Assembly (NCBI GenBank): GCA_001604065.1
Contig: LVAO01000016.1
Coordinates: 1-57,184 of the forward strand
Origin: Clostridiales bacterium Firm_09
Lineage (GTDB): Bacteria; Bacillota; Clostridia; Christensenellales; DTU072
DNA: 57,184 bases
Direction: 5' to 3'
The notes beneath the pieces were generated by a model. The model did no database searches and was not told the origin of the DNA. It saw nothing but the letters and a program-made list of their open reading frames with translations. Position 1 is the stretch's first letter; the number at the start of each line of letters is the position of its first letter. Made by a program: the position numbers and the translations under genes. Shown piece after piece: positions 16,967 to 29,100 of the stretch.

Positions 16967-17740
16967 TTACTCAATTATCTCGTTGACGGTGGGCAATACC
17001 AGAGTGGGTTGGACTCCGGATGAAACCAGCATTTCTGCCGTTGTCTCCCCCGACAGAACCAGAATGGATTTATAATTGTTATTTATCCCAAAGAGGATAT
17101 CGGTATACAGTCTGTCCCCTACCATGACAATTTTTTCTTTGGGAGCAGAAACACGGGTATTGATGATTTCTGCCATGGGCGAATAAGGCTTGCCGCAAAT
17201 AACGCTGGGCGCCCGTCCGCACGAACATTCCAGAAGCGCCATCAACGAGCCGACATCCGGCATGTCCCCGATGTCGGACGGACAGACAATGTCCGGATGT
17301 GTCGCGATAAATTCTCTGCCTTTTTCCAGCAGGATATTGGCTTTCCAGATTTTTTCGTAATTGAGCGTCGTATCAAATGCCAGCAGAACGATATCGGCGT
17401 CCTCTTTGACAGCAATGCCCGCTTCTTTTATTTCTTTGACAAATGCAGGTGTCCCGACAGGAAAAACGCTTTTGCCCGGACGTCGGGTGGTTAAATATTG
17501 GATGGAAGCCATTGTCGAGGTGAGGATTTGTTCCGGTTGAACGGGATATCCCAATCTCGCTATTTTTTGCACATATTCTGATTTGTCCCTGCTGCTGTTG
17601 TTGGTCAAAAAAAAGACCTTCTTACCGGCTTCTCCCAGTTTCATCAAAGTGCCGACAGAATCCCCTATCAGCTTATCCCCCAGATAAATCGTACCGTCGA
17701 GGTCAAACAGAAATACATCGGCATCTATCTTCAGTTTCAT
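16967..17740 (-). CDS. HAD-superfamily hydrolase, subfamily IIA (NagD/nitrophenylphosphatase-like)
   Basis: The 257-residue protein has all HAD motifs: DLDGTIYLG (motif I, nucleophile and general-acid Asp), FFLTNNSS (motif II), a Lys in 'CGKPYSPM' (motif III) and MVGDRLYTDI (motif IV). The cap lies between motifs II and III, as in the IIA subfamily. Members dephosphorylate small sugar phosphates, phosphoglycolate or nucleotides; the substrate here cannot be told. The gene is last in a minus-strand row after the AI-2E-family permease and the 323-residue unknown, with 29 bases between it and the latter. GGAG precedes the ATG. No clear terminator hairpin was seen after the stop. Confidence 0.85.
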   Translation of the reverse strand: MKLKIDADVFLFDLDGTIYLGDKLIGDSVGTLMKLGEAGKKVFFLTNNSSRDKSEYVQKIARLGYPVQPEQILTSTMASIQYLTTRRPGKSVFPVGTPAFVKEIKEAGIAVKEDADIVLLAFDTTLNYEKIWKANILLEKGREFIATHPDIVCPSDIGDMPDVGSLMALLECSCGRAPSVICGKPYSPMAEIINTRVSAPKEKIVMVGDRLYTDILFGINNNYKSILVLSGETTAEMLVSSGVQPTLVLPTVNEIIE

Positions 17741-17769
17741 AGTTCTCCGTTATCCGTCGCTGAAACGCG

Positions 17770-18741
17770 CTACATAAGTTTGTCCAAGAAGCCCGCTCTG
17801 CAAAGCGAAGCAAGCAGTCCGTCGCCATCCGCCCGGTCCTCTTGCTCAAGAATCGCCGCAAAAACCTTTTTGCCGGGAGGTGCATCAAAACGCTTTTTAC
17901 CCGCTTCCCAGAGATATCTTTGAGCATATTCGTTAAGCTTTGAGATGGGAGGCATAAGATCTTTAAGCTGTCCGGCCGTGTCCGGATTCAGTTTATCCGC
18001 AAGATTCTTATACCCTTTTTGCAATCCGGAAAGACATTTTTCTTTCCCAATAAAGATACCATGAAAATCGTATTTTGTAAACTGTATCAGCACGGCGCAA
18101 ATTAAATAATTGGTAAAAAATGCCGCATCCTCACCGGGAAGCACGCAAAATGCAAGTCGTTCATACAGATTCCCCCGGACATATCTTAACGGCTGGGATG
18201 CACGGGCAATAAACTCTGCCCAGGCGGGGAACGAAATAGGGGAATCCAGAAGACGCCGTATCCTGCCTGTCAACTGCGAATATCCATAATCCCGAACAGA
18301 ACAAACAGCCGCATCTGCGCATTCTGCAAGCAAGCCAAGCATCGCAGCATATGCGCCGGACCGCAATTGATTGTCATCGCGCAATCCGTAAATAACATAA
18401 TCGGGTTCTGATTCTGCATTTTTGGAATCCCTGAATGAAATAAAACAGGATTTTCTGCATACCGAGGGAAGTAAAACCAGTTTTTTATCCGCAGCAATTC
18501 TTCTGGCAATGTCCATCTCCGCATCTCCGCCTCCCCCGACAATGAGCCGGACGTGGCTGTCGTTTATCTTGTTCCCCGTCACAACGGAATTGCCTTTTTC
18601 TGCCAGAAGCCGCGCAAGTGGATAAACCGACGGACCTGCTAAACCTACAACTCCGTTTGTATAGCTTTGAGCAATCTTCTCCGCGGCTGTTTGAAAAGGG
18701 CAGTCGCAAAATATAGGCAGAGTCATAATTTCATCATACAA
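17770..18741 (-). CDS. Unknown protein, possibly a degenerate iron-ADH/glycerol dehydrogenase-like fold
   Basis: 323 residues, no signal peptide or membrane span. The N-terminal third has the order of an NAD-binding half of the iron-dependent alcohol dehydrogenase/dehydroquinate synthase fold: 'VRLIVGGGGDAEMDIARRIA' followed by 'KKLVLLPSV', comparable with GLGGGKAIDTAK...LIIVPT in the gldA product at the right end of the window. A helical segment follows (RSGAYAAMLGLLAECADAAV), where a glycerol dehydrogenase would have its first metal-binding Asp, but I see no convincing set of metal ligands. It may therefore be non-catalytic. The gene sits between the AI-2E-family permease and the HAD phosphatase. 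The start is uncertain: two ATGs (18741 and 18726) are in frame and neither has a good ribosome site. Function unassigned. Confidence 0.55.
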   Translation of the reverse strand: MYDEIMTLPIFCDCPFQTAAEKIAQSYTNGVVGLAGPSVYPLARLLAEKGNSVVTGNKINDSHVRLIVGGGGDAEMDIARRIAADKKLVLLPSVCRKSCFISFRDSKNAESEPDYVIYGLRDDNQLRSGAYAAMLGLLAECADAAVCSVRDYGYSQLTGRIRRLLDSPISFPAWAEFIARASQPLRYVRGNLYERLAFCVLPGEDAAFFTNYLICAVLIQFTKYDFHGIFIGKEKCLSGLQKGYKNLADKLNPDTAGQLKDLMPPISKLNEYAQRYLWEAGKKRFDAPPGKKVFAAILEQEDRADGDGLLASLCRAGFLDKLM

Positions 18742-18784
18742 TACGGCACCGCAAGAAAATTGTCTGATCCTGGCGGAACTTGCC

Positions 18785-19861
18785 CTAGTTGCGCAAATCT
18801 TTTTTTACCTTCATGCCGTACATCACCTTGAAGAACTGATGGAAAAATGCCACAACCGGCACACCCAACACCAACCCCCAGAAACCGAACAATCCTCCGC
18901 CGACAACGACAGAAAACAGTATCCAGAAGCTTGACAACCCAACATATCTTCCCACCACAACAGGATAAGTCGTCACCTGTTCGATTTGCTGGACAACCAG
19001 GATTACGGCGACAAAAACGAGCGCCTTGGCGGGATTCGCCGAGAAAATAAACAAAAATGCAACGGCTCCTCCGATATACCCGCCCACCATCGGAATCAGG
19101 TTGGCAAATGCCATAATGACGGCGGCAAGCGGCGCATAGGGGATTTTGAAGATAAGAAAAGCTAACAAGCACATCATGCCGAAGATGAAGGCTTCAAATA
19201 GTTGTCCGGCAAGAAATCTTGAAAACTTATCCGTTGCCATTGCCAGGCTTGCGATTGTTTTCTGGGTCTTCTCCTCATCCGAAATATACAGAAGTGTTTT
19301 CCTGAGCCCCTCAACCAGTTTTTCCTTTGACAACAGAATCAAAAACCCCATGAACAAACCCAAAAGGATATTCGTAATGGTTTTCAAGGTGTTTTTGAAA
19401 AAATCCAATGCCTGCGGTAAAAAACTTTCCAATCCGTTTGTCAATTGTGCCATCAGCTTATCGAGATTGTCCGTTATAAACGGAGGCAACTTTGCGCCGA
19501 AAAAACTGCTCCATCCGTTTTCTTCCAGATCCGGCAGCTTGCCAGCAATGACATTGATGCTGTCTATCACTTCCGGCACAAGCAAAAAACCCGCCATTGT
19601 CAAAATTCCTCCCACTACAATCAGCGTAATGAGAAGAGCACCGATCCGGCGGATTTTTTTCAGTTTCGGCGACGACAACAGCGTGTTTTCCAACAGTCTG
19701 ACCGGCGCATTGAGAATCAATGCAAACAGCAGACCAATAAAAACAGGATACAACGCATTTCCGATCGTTGCGCCGATATGAACCGCATGGTCAAAATTGA
19801 AAATGAAAAACAGTGCCGCGACAATCCCTGCTGCAATCCATAATTTTTTGTTCATATCCAT
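18785..19861 (-). CDS. AI-2E family transporter (PF01594-type permease)
   Basis: About 358 residues with the layout of this family: two N-terminal spans (about residues 10-60), a third near 80-100, a long amphipathic periplasm-facing segment (about 100-160), then five or so C-terminal spans. The family signature 'ANLIPMVGGYIGGAVA' lies near residue 265, and 'GVPVVAFFHQFFKVMYG' near the end. Family members have been linked to autoinducer-2 export or Na+/H+ antiport, but most are uncharacterised. The frame extends to a TTG at 19873; I prefer ATG 19861 (or 19855), although neither has a clear ribosome site. It heads the permease / unknown / HAD row. Confidence 0.85.
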   Translation of the reverse strand: MDMNKKLWIAAGIVAALFFIFNFDHAVHIGATIGNALYPVFIGLLFALILNAPVRLLENTLLSSPKLKKIRRIGALLITLIVVGGILTMAGFLLVPEVIDSINVIAGKLPDLEENGWSSFFGAKLPPFITDNLDKLMAQLTNGLESFLPQALDFFKNTLKTITNILLGLFMGFLILLSKEKLVEGLRKTLLYISDEEKTQKTIASLAMATDKFSRFLAGQLFEAFIFGMMCLLAFLIFKIPYAPLAAVIMAFANLIPMVGGYIGGAVAFLFIFSANPAKALVFVAVILVVQQIEQVTTYPVVVGRYVGLSSFWILFSVVVGGGLFGFWGLVLGVPVVAFFHQFFKVMYGMKVKKDLRN

Positions 19862-19880
19862 AGTATGGAACAACAGAATA

Positions 19881-19948
19881 AAAAATAGGGATTTCGCTTG
19901 CCGTCAAGATGTCCTTTCTTTTTGACCGGACGGACAAAGAGTCCCTAT
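19881..19948 (-). terminator. Possible terminator after the 33-residue peptide gene
   Basis: On the minus strand ATAGGGA (19942-19948) pairs with TCCCTAT (19885-19891) around a 50-base arm that has its own CCGTC/GACGG pairing, followed by TTTTTTATT. It could end the giant lipoprotein transcript just before the AI-2E-family gene. The long arm makes this less certain than a simple hairpin. Confidence 0.4.
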
Positions 19949-20018
19949 GCAAAGAACGCATAAGGACGGTTTGCCGTTTTACAGAAACGCTTGCTCCATA
20001 TATGGCTTTGAACGTTTC

Positions 20019-20120
20019 TCAGAAATTCAGTATACCATTTGTCGCCAACAAGATATACGCCATCACGCCGATGATTGCCGCGGCCAGAACACCTTTCAGA
20101 ATTTTTGTGACAACAGACAT
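20019..20120 (-). CDS. 33-residue single-span membrane peptide
   Basis: A short frame with a strong ribosome site: AAGGAGG lies 5 bases before the ATG at 20120, and the stop is TGA at 20019-20021. The peptide begins MSVVTKILKG and continues with an uninterrupted hydrophobic stretch (about residues 10-27, rich in Ala, Ile, Val, Leu), ending ATNGILNF. The two Lys at positions 6 and 9 favour an N-in orientation. It starts only 24 bases after the stop of the 3832-residue lipoprotein gene, so it is probably the last cistron of that operon. The length is too short for family recognition. It could be a small membrane regulator or accessory subunit, or a type I-toxin-like peptide; the operon position and strong SD argue for the former. 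Confidence 0.6.
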   Translation of the reverse strand: MSVVTKILKGVLAAAIIGVMAYILLATNGILNF

Positions 20121-20144
20121 ACCTGCCTCCTTTCTGGGATATCT

Positions 20145-23100
20145 TTATAATCTCTTAATGTCCTTTGCATTGTTTGCAAAGGTGTTTTTGTTGTATACCT
20201 CGTTGGAAATCGCAATCGTCGTTTTGATGCCGATGACATTTGCGATAAACGAGTTGCCGTTAAGGGTACAGGCTACATTGGAGCCTGCAATATAAATACC
20301 CTCGCCCTTATTGTAACTGAATACACTGTTATGAATCTCAAGGTCTCCGTTACGTACCTGCAGCGCACTGACATTGTTATCCAGCACACAGGATTGCATG
20401 TTGATGGAGCCGCTCATCATCAGAATGCCGGCAGTAAAGCCATAGATCGTAGTGGTATTCATATAAATGGTATTTGAATATCCCATATCGGCATGTATGG
20501 CTACCGAATTTGTCAAAAATGCGCTTCCGGCACGTGTGAATACCGTTCTTGATACCGTCAGTGCGCCCGCCTTTGAGCCAAGTTCGACCAAAGCGGAATT
20601 TCCCTTTGCCTCAAGCTTGACGATATCCAAACCTACTGTGCCCTGCAGGATGGCAATGCTGTCAAAGACAACTGCGGGAACGCCCGACTCGTTGTATGCG
20701 CCAACAATTGACAGGTTGACGTTTTTGTCAATGGTTATTGCGCCGTATGAACCTGCGCTCAAATACCATTTATAGGATTCTCCGCTGTTGTCTACCAAAG
20801 CGTCTATGTTATCCAGCAACTGATTGCGCGTGGTGATCAATACCGCCTCGCTTGGAGTGATGATTTCGTAGATACCATCATAGAAGTGAACGATTTCGTA
20901 GTTCGCAATCGTTTCTGCAGAAGGTCTCGAAACAAGCGTCAAGGGATATTCGCCTTTGACACTGTATTTTGTGATAGCCATGCCGTTGGACATGCCGTTG
21001 GTCCCGATCACGATATCCAAGGCGCCCAGAATGGCCATAATATCATTGAGATTGCTCTTGACAACCTGTGCGGGCAAATCCTCGGGGCCGGGTTCGGTCA
21101 ATGTAACCTCAGAATTGAATGCTTTCAGCTCATCCAGATAATAGCTGGTAACGGTATTGATCCGGAAGTCCACCTGTCTCTTGGTTATTGTAAATTGCTT
21201 CTCTTTAAGAGCGTCCACGATGGTCGTGGGATCAGGGTTTCCGTTCTGTAGCAGGAGGTTCGCGCTGTTGTAGTTGGTGCCTGCATTGATGCGGACCGTT
21301 ACCCGGTAGGTACCTGCATTGATGACCTTGCTGCCGGGAGCCAACGTCAGCCAGCCGGACAATTGTCTTATCTGATATTCGTATGTGGCTGCGGCTACCA
21401 TCGCATAAATATCCTGATATTGTGATCTGTCAAGTTCGGCCGCGTACGCATCGCGGATCACAACAGGCACATGAGAGAGCACGCCGTTATAGACAAAGCT
21501 GTCCACCAACGAATAATAGACGATTTTTCTGTTGATACGCACGGTCACCTCGATCGGCATATTGGAGGGCGCATAATAGAAATTCGGCTGATTGCTGATG
21601 GATACCACCAATTTATACACACCCACGTCCTTGATAAGTCCGGTATAAACGGACCATATTCCTGTCGTCGGATTGTAGAGATAGACTGTTTCTGTATATT
21701 GCAACAGGTTGTTGCTTATGATGTTCAGTTGCCCGCTGCCGCCTTCATAGACAAGCCGCGGACGCTGTTCCAATGCATTGTAGGTATAAGAAATCGTTCT
21801 TGCAATCACTTTTCCTTTGTTGTCATAGGTCAGCGTCGTTTCGGCATCGGGGCTGTCGTCTTTATAGAAAAGCTCGTTCTCTGCTATCTCATTGACGCGG
21901 ATCGTAAAGCTGTAAATCTTGTAGCCTTCTATGTTGTAATCATTGATCATGATGCGTACATAGTATGTACCTACATCAACGGGCTGCGAGGTAATCCATG
22001 GACCGGAAGCATTGAAGGCATATGCGATGGTATAATTGACTTGGGCATAATCGCCGTTCTCCCTGAGGAAATCGACTATGCTTAAATAGCCATTCAACGG
22101 GAGCACTGCGCCGGAATACCTTCTTTCGAGCCAATAATTATCGATGATGACATCCGACGACACCAGCTGCTGTTTTTTTACGCGGACAGTCAATGTCAGG
22201 GGGACATTGGTTTCAAGCTGATTTCGGTAATATCCTACGGCCGTATAATCCCCTGCTTTATTGACGTTTACGCCGCTGAAGTTCCAGAACAAAGAAATGC
22301 CTTCGCCTGTGCTGGCATATGCCAGCGGCATCTGGGAAGAATACACCACTTGTCCGAGAGGAACCTCAAATATATAGTTGCTGACGGGATCTCCCTGGGC
22401 ATTGCGGAAGCCGAGCTCTTCGGAAATATTGTTATAATTATACGAGACGATGTCTCTGGTAAATACCAAAGAGAGCTTGGCGCTGTCTTCGTCGTATCCA
22501 TTGGCATTGCCGCTCAGTTTGTCGCTGCTGCTGCGGAAGAGATATTTGCAGTAGAAGGTTACTTTCCCGGCCGCGATGTCATAGACTGTACGGGTATTGT
22601 CTATTTCCAGATAGTTGCCGTTTGATTCGACTATGACAATTCTGGGCATCAATTGATATTCTTGTCCGGCATTGTAGTTCCCCAACTGGTCTCTAGGTAC
22701 AGAGATACGGTCATAAATGAAGCTGCCGTTCGAATAAGACATACCTCCGCCCTGCGTCGCATAGGAGAATACATTGTAAATGACAGGGTCTATGATGGTC
22801 ACGTTTACGTTGATATTATTGTCGTCAATCTTGCCAAGTTTGCCCTTGATGCTGAATGTAACGCCTACTTTTGAGGTATCAATCTTTGCAAGCTCACTGG
22901 AAGGGAAGCTGAGCGGCACCCTGGCGACCTCTGTTGCCGAGTCTGACTCAAATTTATAATAGAGATACGTCGGAAGGGCGGTTGCGATATTGGCATTCTT
23001 AAGAACGTAATACGTGCCTCCGTCGATACCGATCACACCGCCATTGGGATATCTGGGCACATCAATGTATCTGGATTTGATGGCGAATTTGATATTGAGT

Positions 23101-26100
23101 GTGGCGCCGAAAACCTTGATGGAAGCCCACATGAAAAGTTTGGCGGGATCATTGCCGCTGATAACATCCTCATCTTCCAGATACGTTTCATCATATTGCC
23201 ATGTAAAGGTGCCTGCCGAGTAATGTTTGGGATCTGTTTCTCTGCCTAAGAAATAGACGGAGATGGAGTCCGGGAATTCCGGATTGTACGGATCGATGGC
23301 ATATTGTGAGCTTGCCATCTGATAGACGGCACCCTCTTCGTTGGTATATTGCGAAGAGATATTGGTATAAACGACTGATCGGTTCAGCACCGTCATCAGA
23401 AGATCATAACTCTCATCCAGACGGTTGTTTGCGGCAGAAATTTCTTTTGTCACAGGGGTCGAAACCGTACCCGATATGATATACCGGAAGGTATATTCTT
23501 TCATTTTGAGAATCAAAGGCGCATCCTGCGGCGTACCGAAAAGCTCTATATTGCCCGAAATCAGCCATTTTTCATAGGTCAGGTTGTCATAGTATGTCTC
23601 TGCGCCCAGTTTTTCGATGCCTTTATAAAGCGCAGTACCCGGCGCAAAATCGTAATTATAGGTAACCTTCAGATTGGTGGGCAGCTTGTATCTCAGGTTC
23701 TGAGCGTCATAAATTGCTTCTTTTATCGGATCCAGCTCAAAATAAGAGGTGCGGATGCCGGTGACGGGATTGGTGATCAGCAGTCTGTAATAACCTTCAA
23801 CGATACCCATTGTCGAGAAGTTCGGGTCCGTCGTATAAATGTTCTTCGCGACGCGGTTCAAATAATATACAATGACCTGGAACCTTGCCACCTCGGCACC
23901 GTTGATGATCAGACCAAGCCCGATGAGATATTGGCCGCCCGAAAGAGAAGTATGCTGATAGACCTCCTGGTCCCAGACAACGGCAACATTCTCAAGCGTC
24001 ACTTCACGATGCGTAATCGTATTGGTGCCGTAAGCGGTTACGGTGGCAGGAATCTGCGGATAAATGGGATCGATGACAAATTCGACAAGGTTGGTGGTGT
24101 TTCTGCCATATCCCAAATCAATCTCGTTGATAATCATCTGCCCAAAGCTGTATTTGAATCCTGTCACCTTGATCCTGTTGTCCGGCGCGCCGCTCATTTT
24201 ATGCAGGTTGCAAAGATAGAAATCACGGATTGAGGTTTCGCTGTAATCGGTTATATTGCCCCAGTCAATGACCGCACGTTTTTGCATATCCGTTGAAGCA
24301 TAGGGCTTGGAATAGAAGATCACTTCAAAACTTCCGCCTACCGGCTCGCCTGAGGCAGCATAGCGCTGCATGATTACTGCAAACGCTGCATCGGCACTGG
24401 AATTGGTGTATGAATTGAATTCAATGATATTTCCGGTGATGGCCGTACGATTGCCGAACTCGTCGATGGAAGCCTCCATCCTGACATATTGAAGTTTATA
24501 GCCGGATATTGTCACCCTGGCGCTTTCGCCCGAAATCGTTCCATTTGTCAGGCTGCCCATGACAAGCTTATTGGAAAAACCATTGAGAAAGTCTATTTCT
24601 TTATCCGTCACGTTCCAGGCAATGTAAGGAATAACGGGTTCTGCAATTGCGTTGTAGTCATCGTACAGACTGTCCGAAAGGGGTACAAAATCCGACGCCG
24701 ACAGCGTATTGGGAATATCTGAGGCAAGTCCCCAAAGCGTATTCTCAAAATAATACGTTTTATTGTATGCCTGGACAAGCGAACGGTTTAGAACAATTAC
24801 CGTAATATAATAGGTCTGAGGATTGACACCGGTCAGAACCAGCCGGAAGATATAGGTTCCTCCTTCATAAAAGGTTTCGGAAGGTGTGTAGCGGAAGGAG
24901 CCGCCAATCGACGCAAACGGAGCGCCGACGGGCACTGTCCATACAATCGGAAGCTCTTTGCTCGAGCCGCCTTCAAAATAGAATCTTGCCGTTTCCGGCA
25001 GCGTGTAGGCGTCAGGATCGTAGGGATCGATATAGTATTTGCCAATCAGCATTCCGTCGGCTCCGGGAAGAGTCGCGTTGTTCTGCACCTTGACGGGAGA
25101 AGTCGCGGCCAATGTGCGGTCAAGGAAAGTAATCTTGAATTCAAAATATTGTCCATAGCCGTCGCTTCTGTAATCCTTGAGATAGGCTCTGACAGTCAGC
25201 GTATCTGTCGCTCCGGGGAAGTCCGAGCCTAACGTATGCCCGTCATAACTATAAGGAATCGCAGCGAACGGCAATCCGGGATTCACTTCCCCAAAGGAAT
25301 GGAAGACGCCGGCGCTGTCGGCAATTTCGTATCTCAAATCTCCGGTATGGAAAGTATGATTGACCGTTGTGACCGCAGTGCCTCCTGCCAATCTGGAATA
25401 CATTGTTGCCGTCAATGTATCGGGAAGACGGAAATAATACCTCCCTCCCTCTTGATAGACATCAAGGCCGTTCAGTCCATATGGATCGATATCCATGGCA
25501 TAGGAGGTCGTTTTGAAAAAGTTTTTACTGTCATCCATGGGATCGAGAACAACTTTTTCTGAGCTTCTTATGGTGATGGGAAGACGCGCATGGGACAGTG
25601 AATATTGATACAACTGGGCAACGGTGATGTACAGCTTGATTTTCTGTACCTCTGTCAACGTGCCGTTTTCGTCGCAGATTGTGACCGGATAGCCGCTGTT
25701 GATGTCCGCAGTGGCAAGCAGAATCAGGGATTGTCCTCCGGAGTTTATCAATTCAAACAGCTTATTGCTGTCAAAATTCCCTTCTGCGGTCGCAAATTCG
25801 GGCGCAGGCGTCCATTTGGCAACTGTGAAACTGACGCTGTTTCCTTCTACGGTATTAAAGACGCTGCTCTGATTGGGCGTAATGGTGGTCGGCAATTTGG
25901 AAACGTCAAAGGGGAAAACAGCATAAACGTTGCGCAAAACAATGGCGCCTTGAATGCCCATTACGCCGATACTGTAGTTGGGATCCGCCGCGATACCCTG
26001 GTAATCCGTTTCGCGGATATTTTTGGGCAAGAATTTGAGTTCATTATAGATAACCGTGCCATCCGGCAGAGTCGTATGCAGCCTGATTGTTCTGCCATAA

Positions 26101-29100
26101 AGGGTGTTGAAGAGCGCATTGGGAATTATGCGTATGGTCTCATCGTCCAGACCAAGCAAGCTGTTTTCGTCATCCTTGACACGTTCTCCCTGCTCATTGT
26201 ATTTGTATGCCTGATAAATGTCGCTGATGCTCCATTTGTCCACAACGTAATTGATGGTTCCGCTGTACAGATACGTTACGCGGACGTTCTGCATGACCGC
26301 ATATCCGCCCGTACTGTAATCCGAATTGGCTCTTCCGTTTTCTGTCAGCGTTTCGATATTGGTTGTCAGGGTATTCTGGACCGGAGCATCGTATTTCGTC
26401 AGCACAAGAACGTTGAACCTTTCTTCGCAACTGCTTCCCGCATTCAGTTTGCTCACAACAAAGTTGACCGACGTTACCGATGACGGACCGGCAAAATTGA
26501 GCGCCTGGTCATCAAAATTTTCTTCAATTTCGTATATCGCCGACGCTCCGGGAATCTGCCGTGTTCCCGTCGGACCCGTGATAATCAGCGTGATATTGCC
26601 GAACAGATATGCAAAAAATCCCGAAGGCAACGCATACCCGTTGTCGGCGCCCTTGAGCGCATAAGGTTTTTTTATGAATACGCTGATTTCTTTGGTATCC
26701 GGATTGACGTCAATCGTCAGTACATCATATTTACTTTGATCCGCAAGGATTGCCGTATCATGAATCTCCGCAGCGGTTTTGGTAAAATAAGGATACGCTT
26801 GCAAATTGGTAAAATCAATCTGATTGAAGGTCTGAGCGCCGATTTTATAGGTGAAGCTGACGCTCTGTTCAATATTGGTCCCACGGAAGATCCTGCCTTG
26901 CAAAGTGATATTGCCATTGGGCAACAGGCTGCTGCCGAGAGGAGATTTCAGCGCCGCAATCACATTTTCTATGGAGTTGTCTTCCCATGTCACCAGAAGA
27001 CCGGATTTGTTGACAATATCGCCGGAACCGTTCAAGAAACTCAGCGTAAGTTCGCTTATGCCGCCTTCAAGCAGTTCAAGCAGAGCAAGACTGCCGGGAG
27101 AATACGTATCCACCGACACATAGCGCAATCCGGTTTGATCGGCCAGACAGCCGAACCCGGCATCCAGTGCATTTGCACTGTAATTGAAATCATTGTTGTT
27201 ATTCAGGGTCATCGGCTCAACACGGACAATCAGCCGGATTGTCTGAGCCAGAATACCGGCAGAGGGGTCCTTTTGGATATAGGTATAAATCTCTTTGTCG
27301 CCACCCTGATACCCGAATTTATACGAGGAGGCAATTTCTATCAGTACGCCGTTTTCGCTGCGGTACCAGATCAAGTTATGGAATGTCTGATCAACATCCC
27401 GCACGGTATACCGTACGCTCAGGGTCTGCGGCAACACATAATTATCATACGGATTGATGCGCAGCACGTACGCGTCGTTTTCTTGCTCCGTAAGCACAAC
27501 ATCACCGTTATTGGGATCAAGAATATCCAGAACATACGGAGCGCGGATGTTATGAATGGCAATCGTTGCCGTTTGCGTTCCAATGGTGCCGGTCGCCTTT
27601 ACGTAGACCTCATCCGCCGAAGGATAGCGGAGATTGCCGTTGCCGTCGATCAGGCTGGACTGTGCCCAGACCACAGGATATCTTCTGAGAATATCCTGAT
27701 TGCCGTATCTTACAAGAATATATACATAGGAAGGCAGCCTGGAATAGCTTGCCAGAGCGATGGGATTGTATTCATACCGACCGTAGTCTGTTTCTTTGTC
27801 GCTGGGCGTCAGCGTGAATGCAAAGGCAATTTTATTCAGCTTGACGTCTCCCATGACGCTTGTATTGTCTCCGCTGCGATCAATTTCGCAGCGGACGGCA
27901 TCCGCAAGAAGCTGCAGTCGTCTGGAAGGGCAATTGACAATCAAGGTGATATTCTGCTGGAAGCGCTTATCTCTGGAAGATTCGAAGGCAAAATACCCTT
28001 TGTTGACATTGGTCGTCCCCCCGTTGAGCGGATTGGAGGAACCGTCAATATCGATGTTGTCGGCGACAAAACTCCAGGTGAGCGCAACAGGGAATTCTCC
28101 GTCGCATACATTATTGGCTTCGATGCCCAAGTTTTGTCCGATCACGCGGTAGTTGCCTGTTTTGAAATAAACACGCACTTCCGCTCGGGAATCCGTTGTG
28201 ACAGGCATCGCATAGCTGTTTGGCAACAGAGCATCGATCGTATACTGACCATTTGCTTCTTCCAGAAGTCCATGGTCCGGGTCTTTGACGAACACTTTGA
28301 CATAATCAAAAATGCGGGCCTTGACCGTTACCTCCAAAGCGATTTTCAGCGTATAATAATCTGCCACGACATAATATCTGCCGCCGCGGAAATTGATGAC
28401 GGACTCATCAAAATTCCAGCTGAACGCCGCGTATGCGGGATCCTGAAGAATATTGACCGATGTTATTCCCGTCTGAGTGTTGATCGGCTGGAAATATAAG
28501 AGGAATTCGCCTGCAGGGTCTACGGGATTGTAGGCCGGATCGGCATTTTTACGGATCATATAATCATAGGGATCGATGGTTCTGGTTGCAACGATGGGAA
28601 CGTTATCCGTATAAGAATAGGTCGAGTTTCCGTCCGGAGAAGTCAGAACCAGCGGTATGATGGTGCGGCTGAGAATTTCAATCGGCAGCGTAAACCTTCT
28701 TTCTGCAATGCTGCCCTTTCCGATGATAATCGTATAATTCTTCAGCGCCAGTCCCTGAAGCGCGGCAGAAATCGTTGTCGCACTGTACGGGAAATTGACA
28801 ATGACAAAGGGCAGGCTGCCGCGTGTGCCGTCATCATATAATACGGGGATTTCGGTGGGAATAGGCTGCTCCTCAATCGGATTGATGGAGAGTTTGCTGA
28901 TACCCAGCTCGCTGATGACTTTGGTACCGTTGGTGACGTCGGTCAGAACCATCATATATGTGACAATCTCACCAAAAAGCTTGGCCTCGGGATAGTAATC
29001 GTATGTATTGCTTTTCAGCTTTGCGGAGTCCCCCAGAAAAGAGAGTTTGAAGGAGACGGTCTGTCCGCCGAATGCGACGTCAACCCTGTCGTGCCATGTC

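Noticed and set aside
26736-28499. 587-codon plus-strand ORF opposite the 3832-residue lipoprotein (also 519, 503 and 530 codons at 37403, 39140 and 54310)
   Set aside because: These lie wholly antisense to well-supported genes, have Cys/His/Arg/Ile-rich composition typical of shadow frames, lack ribosome sites and contain no recognisable domain.
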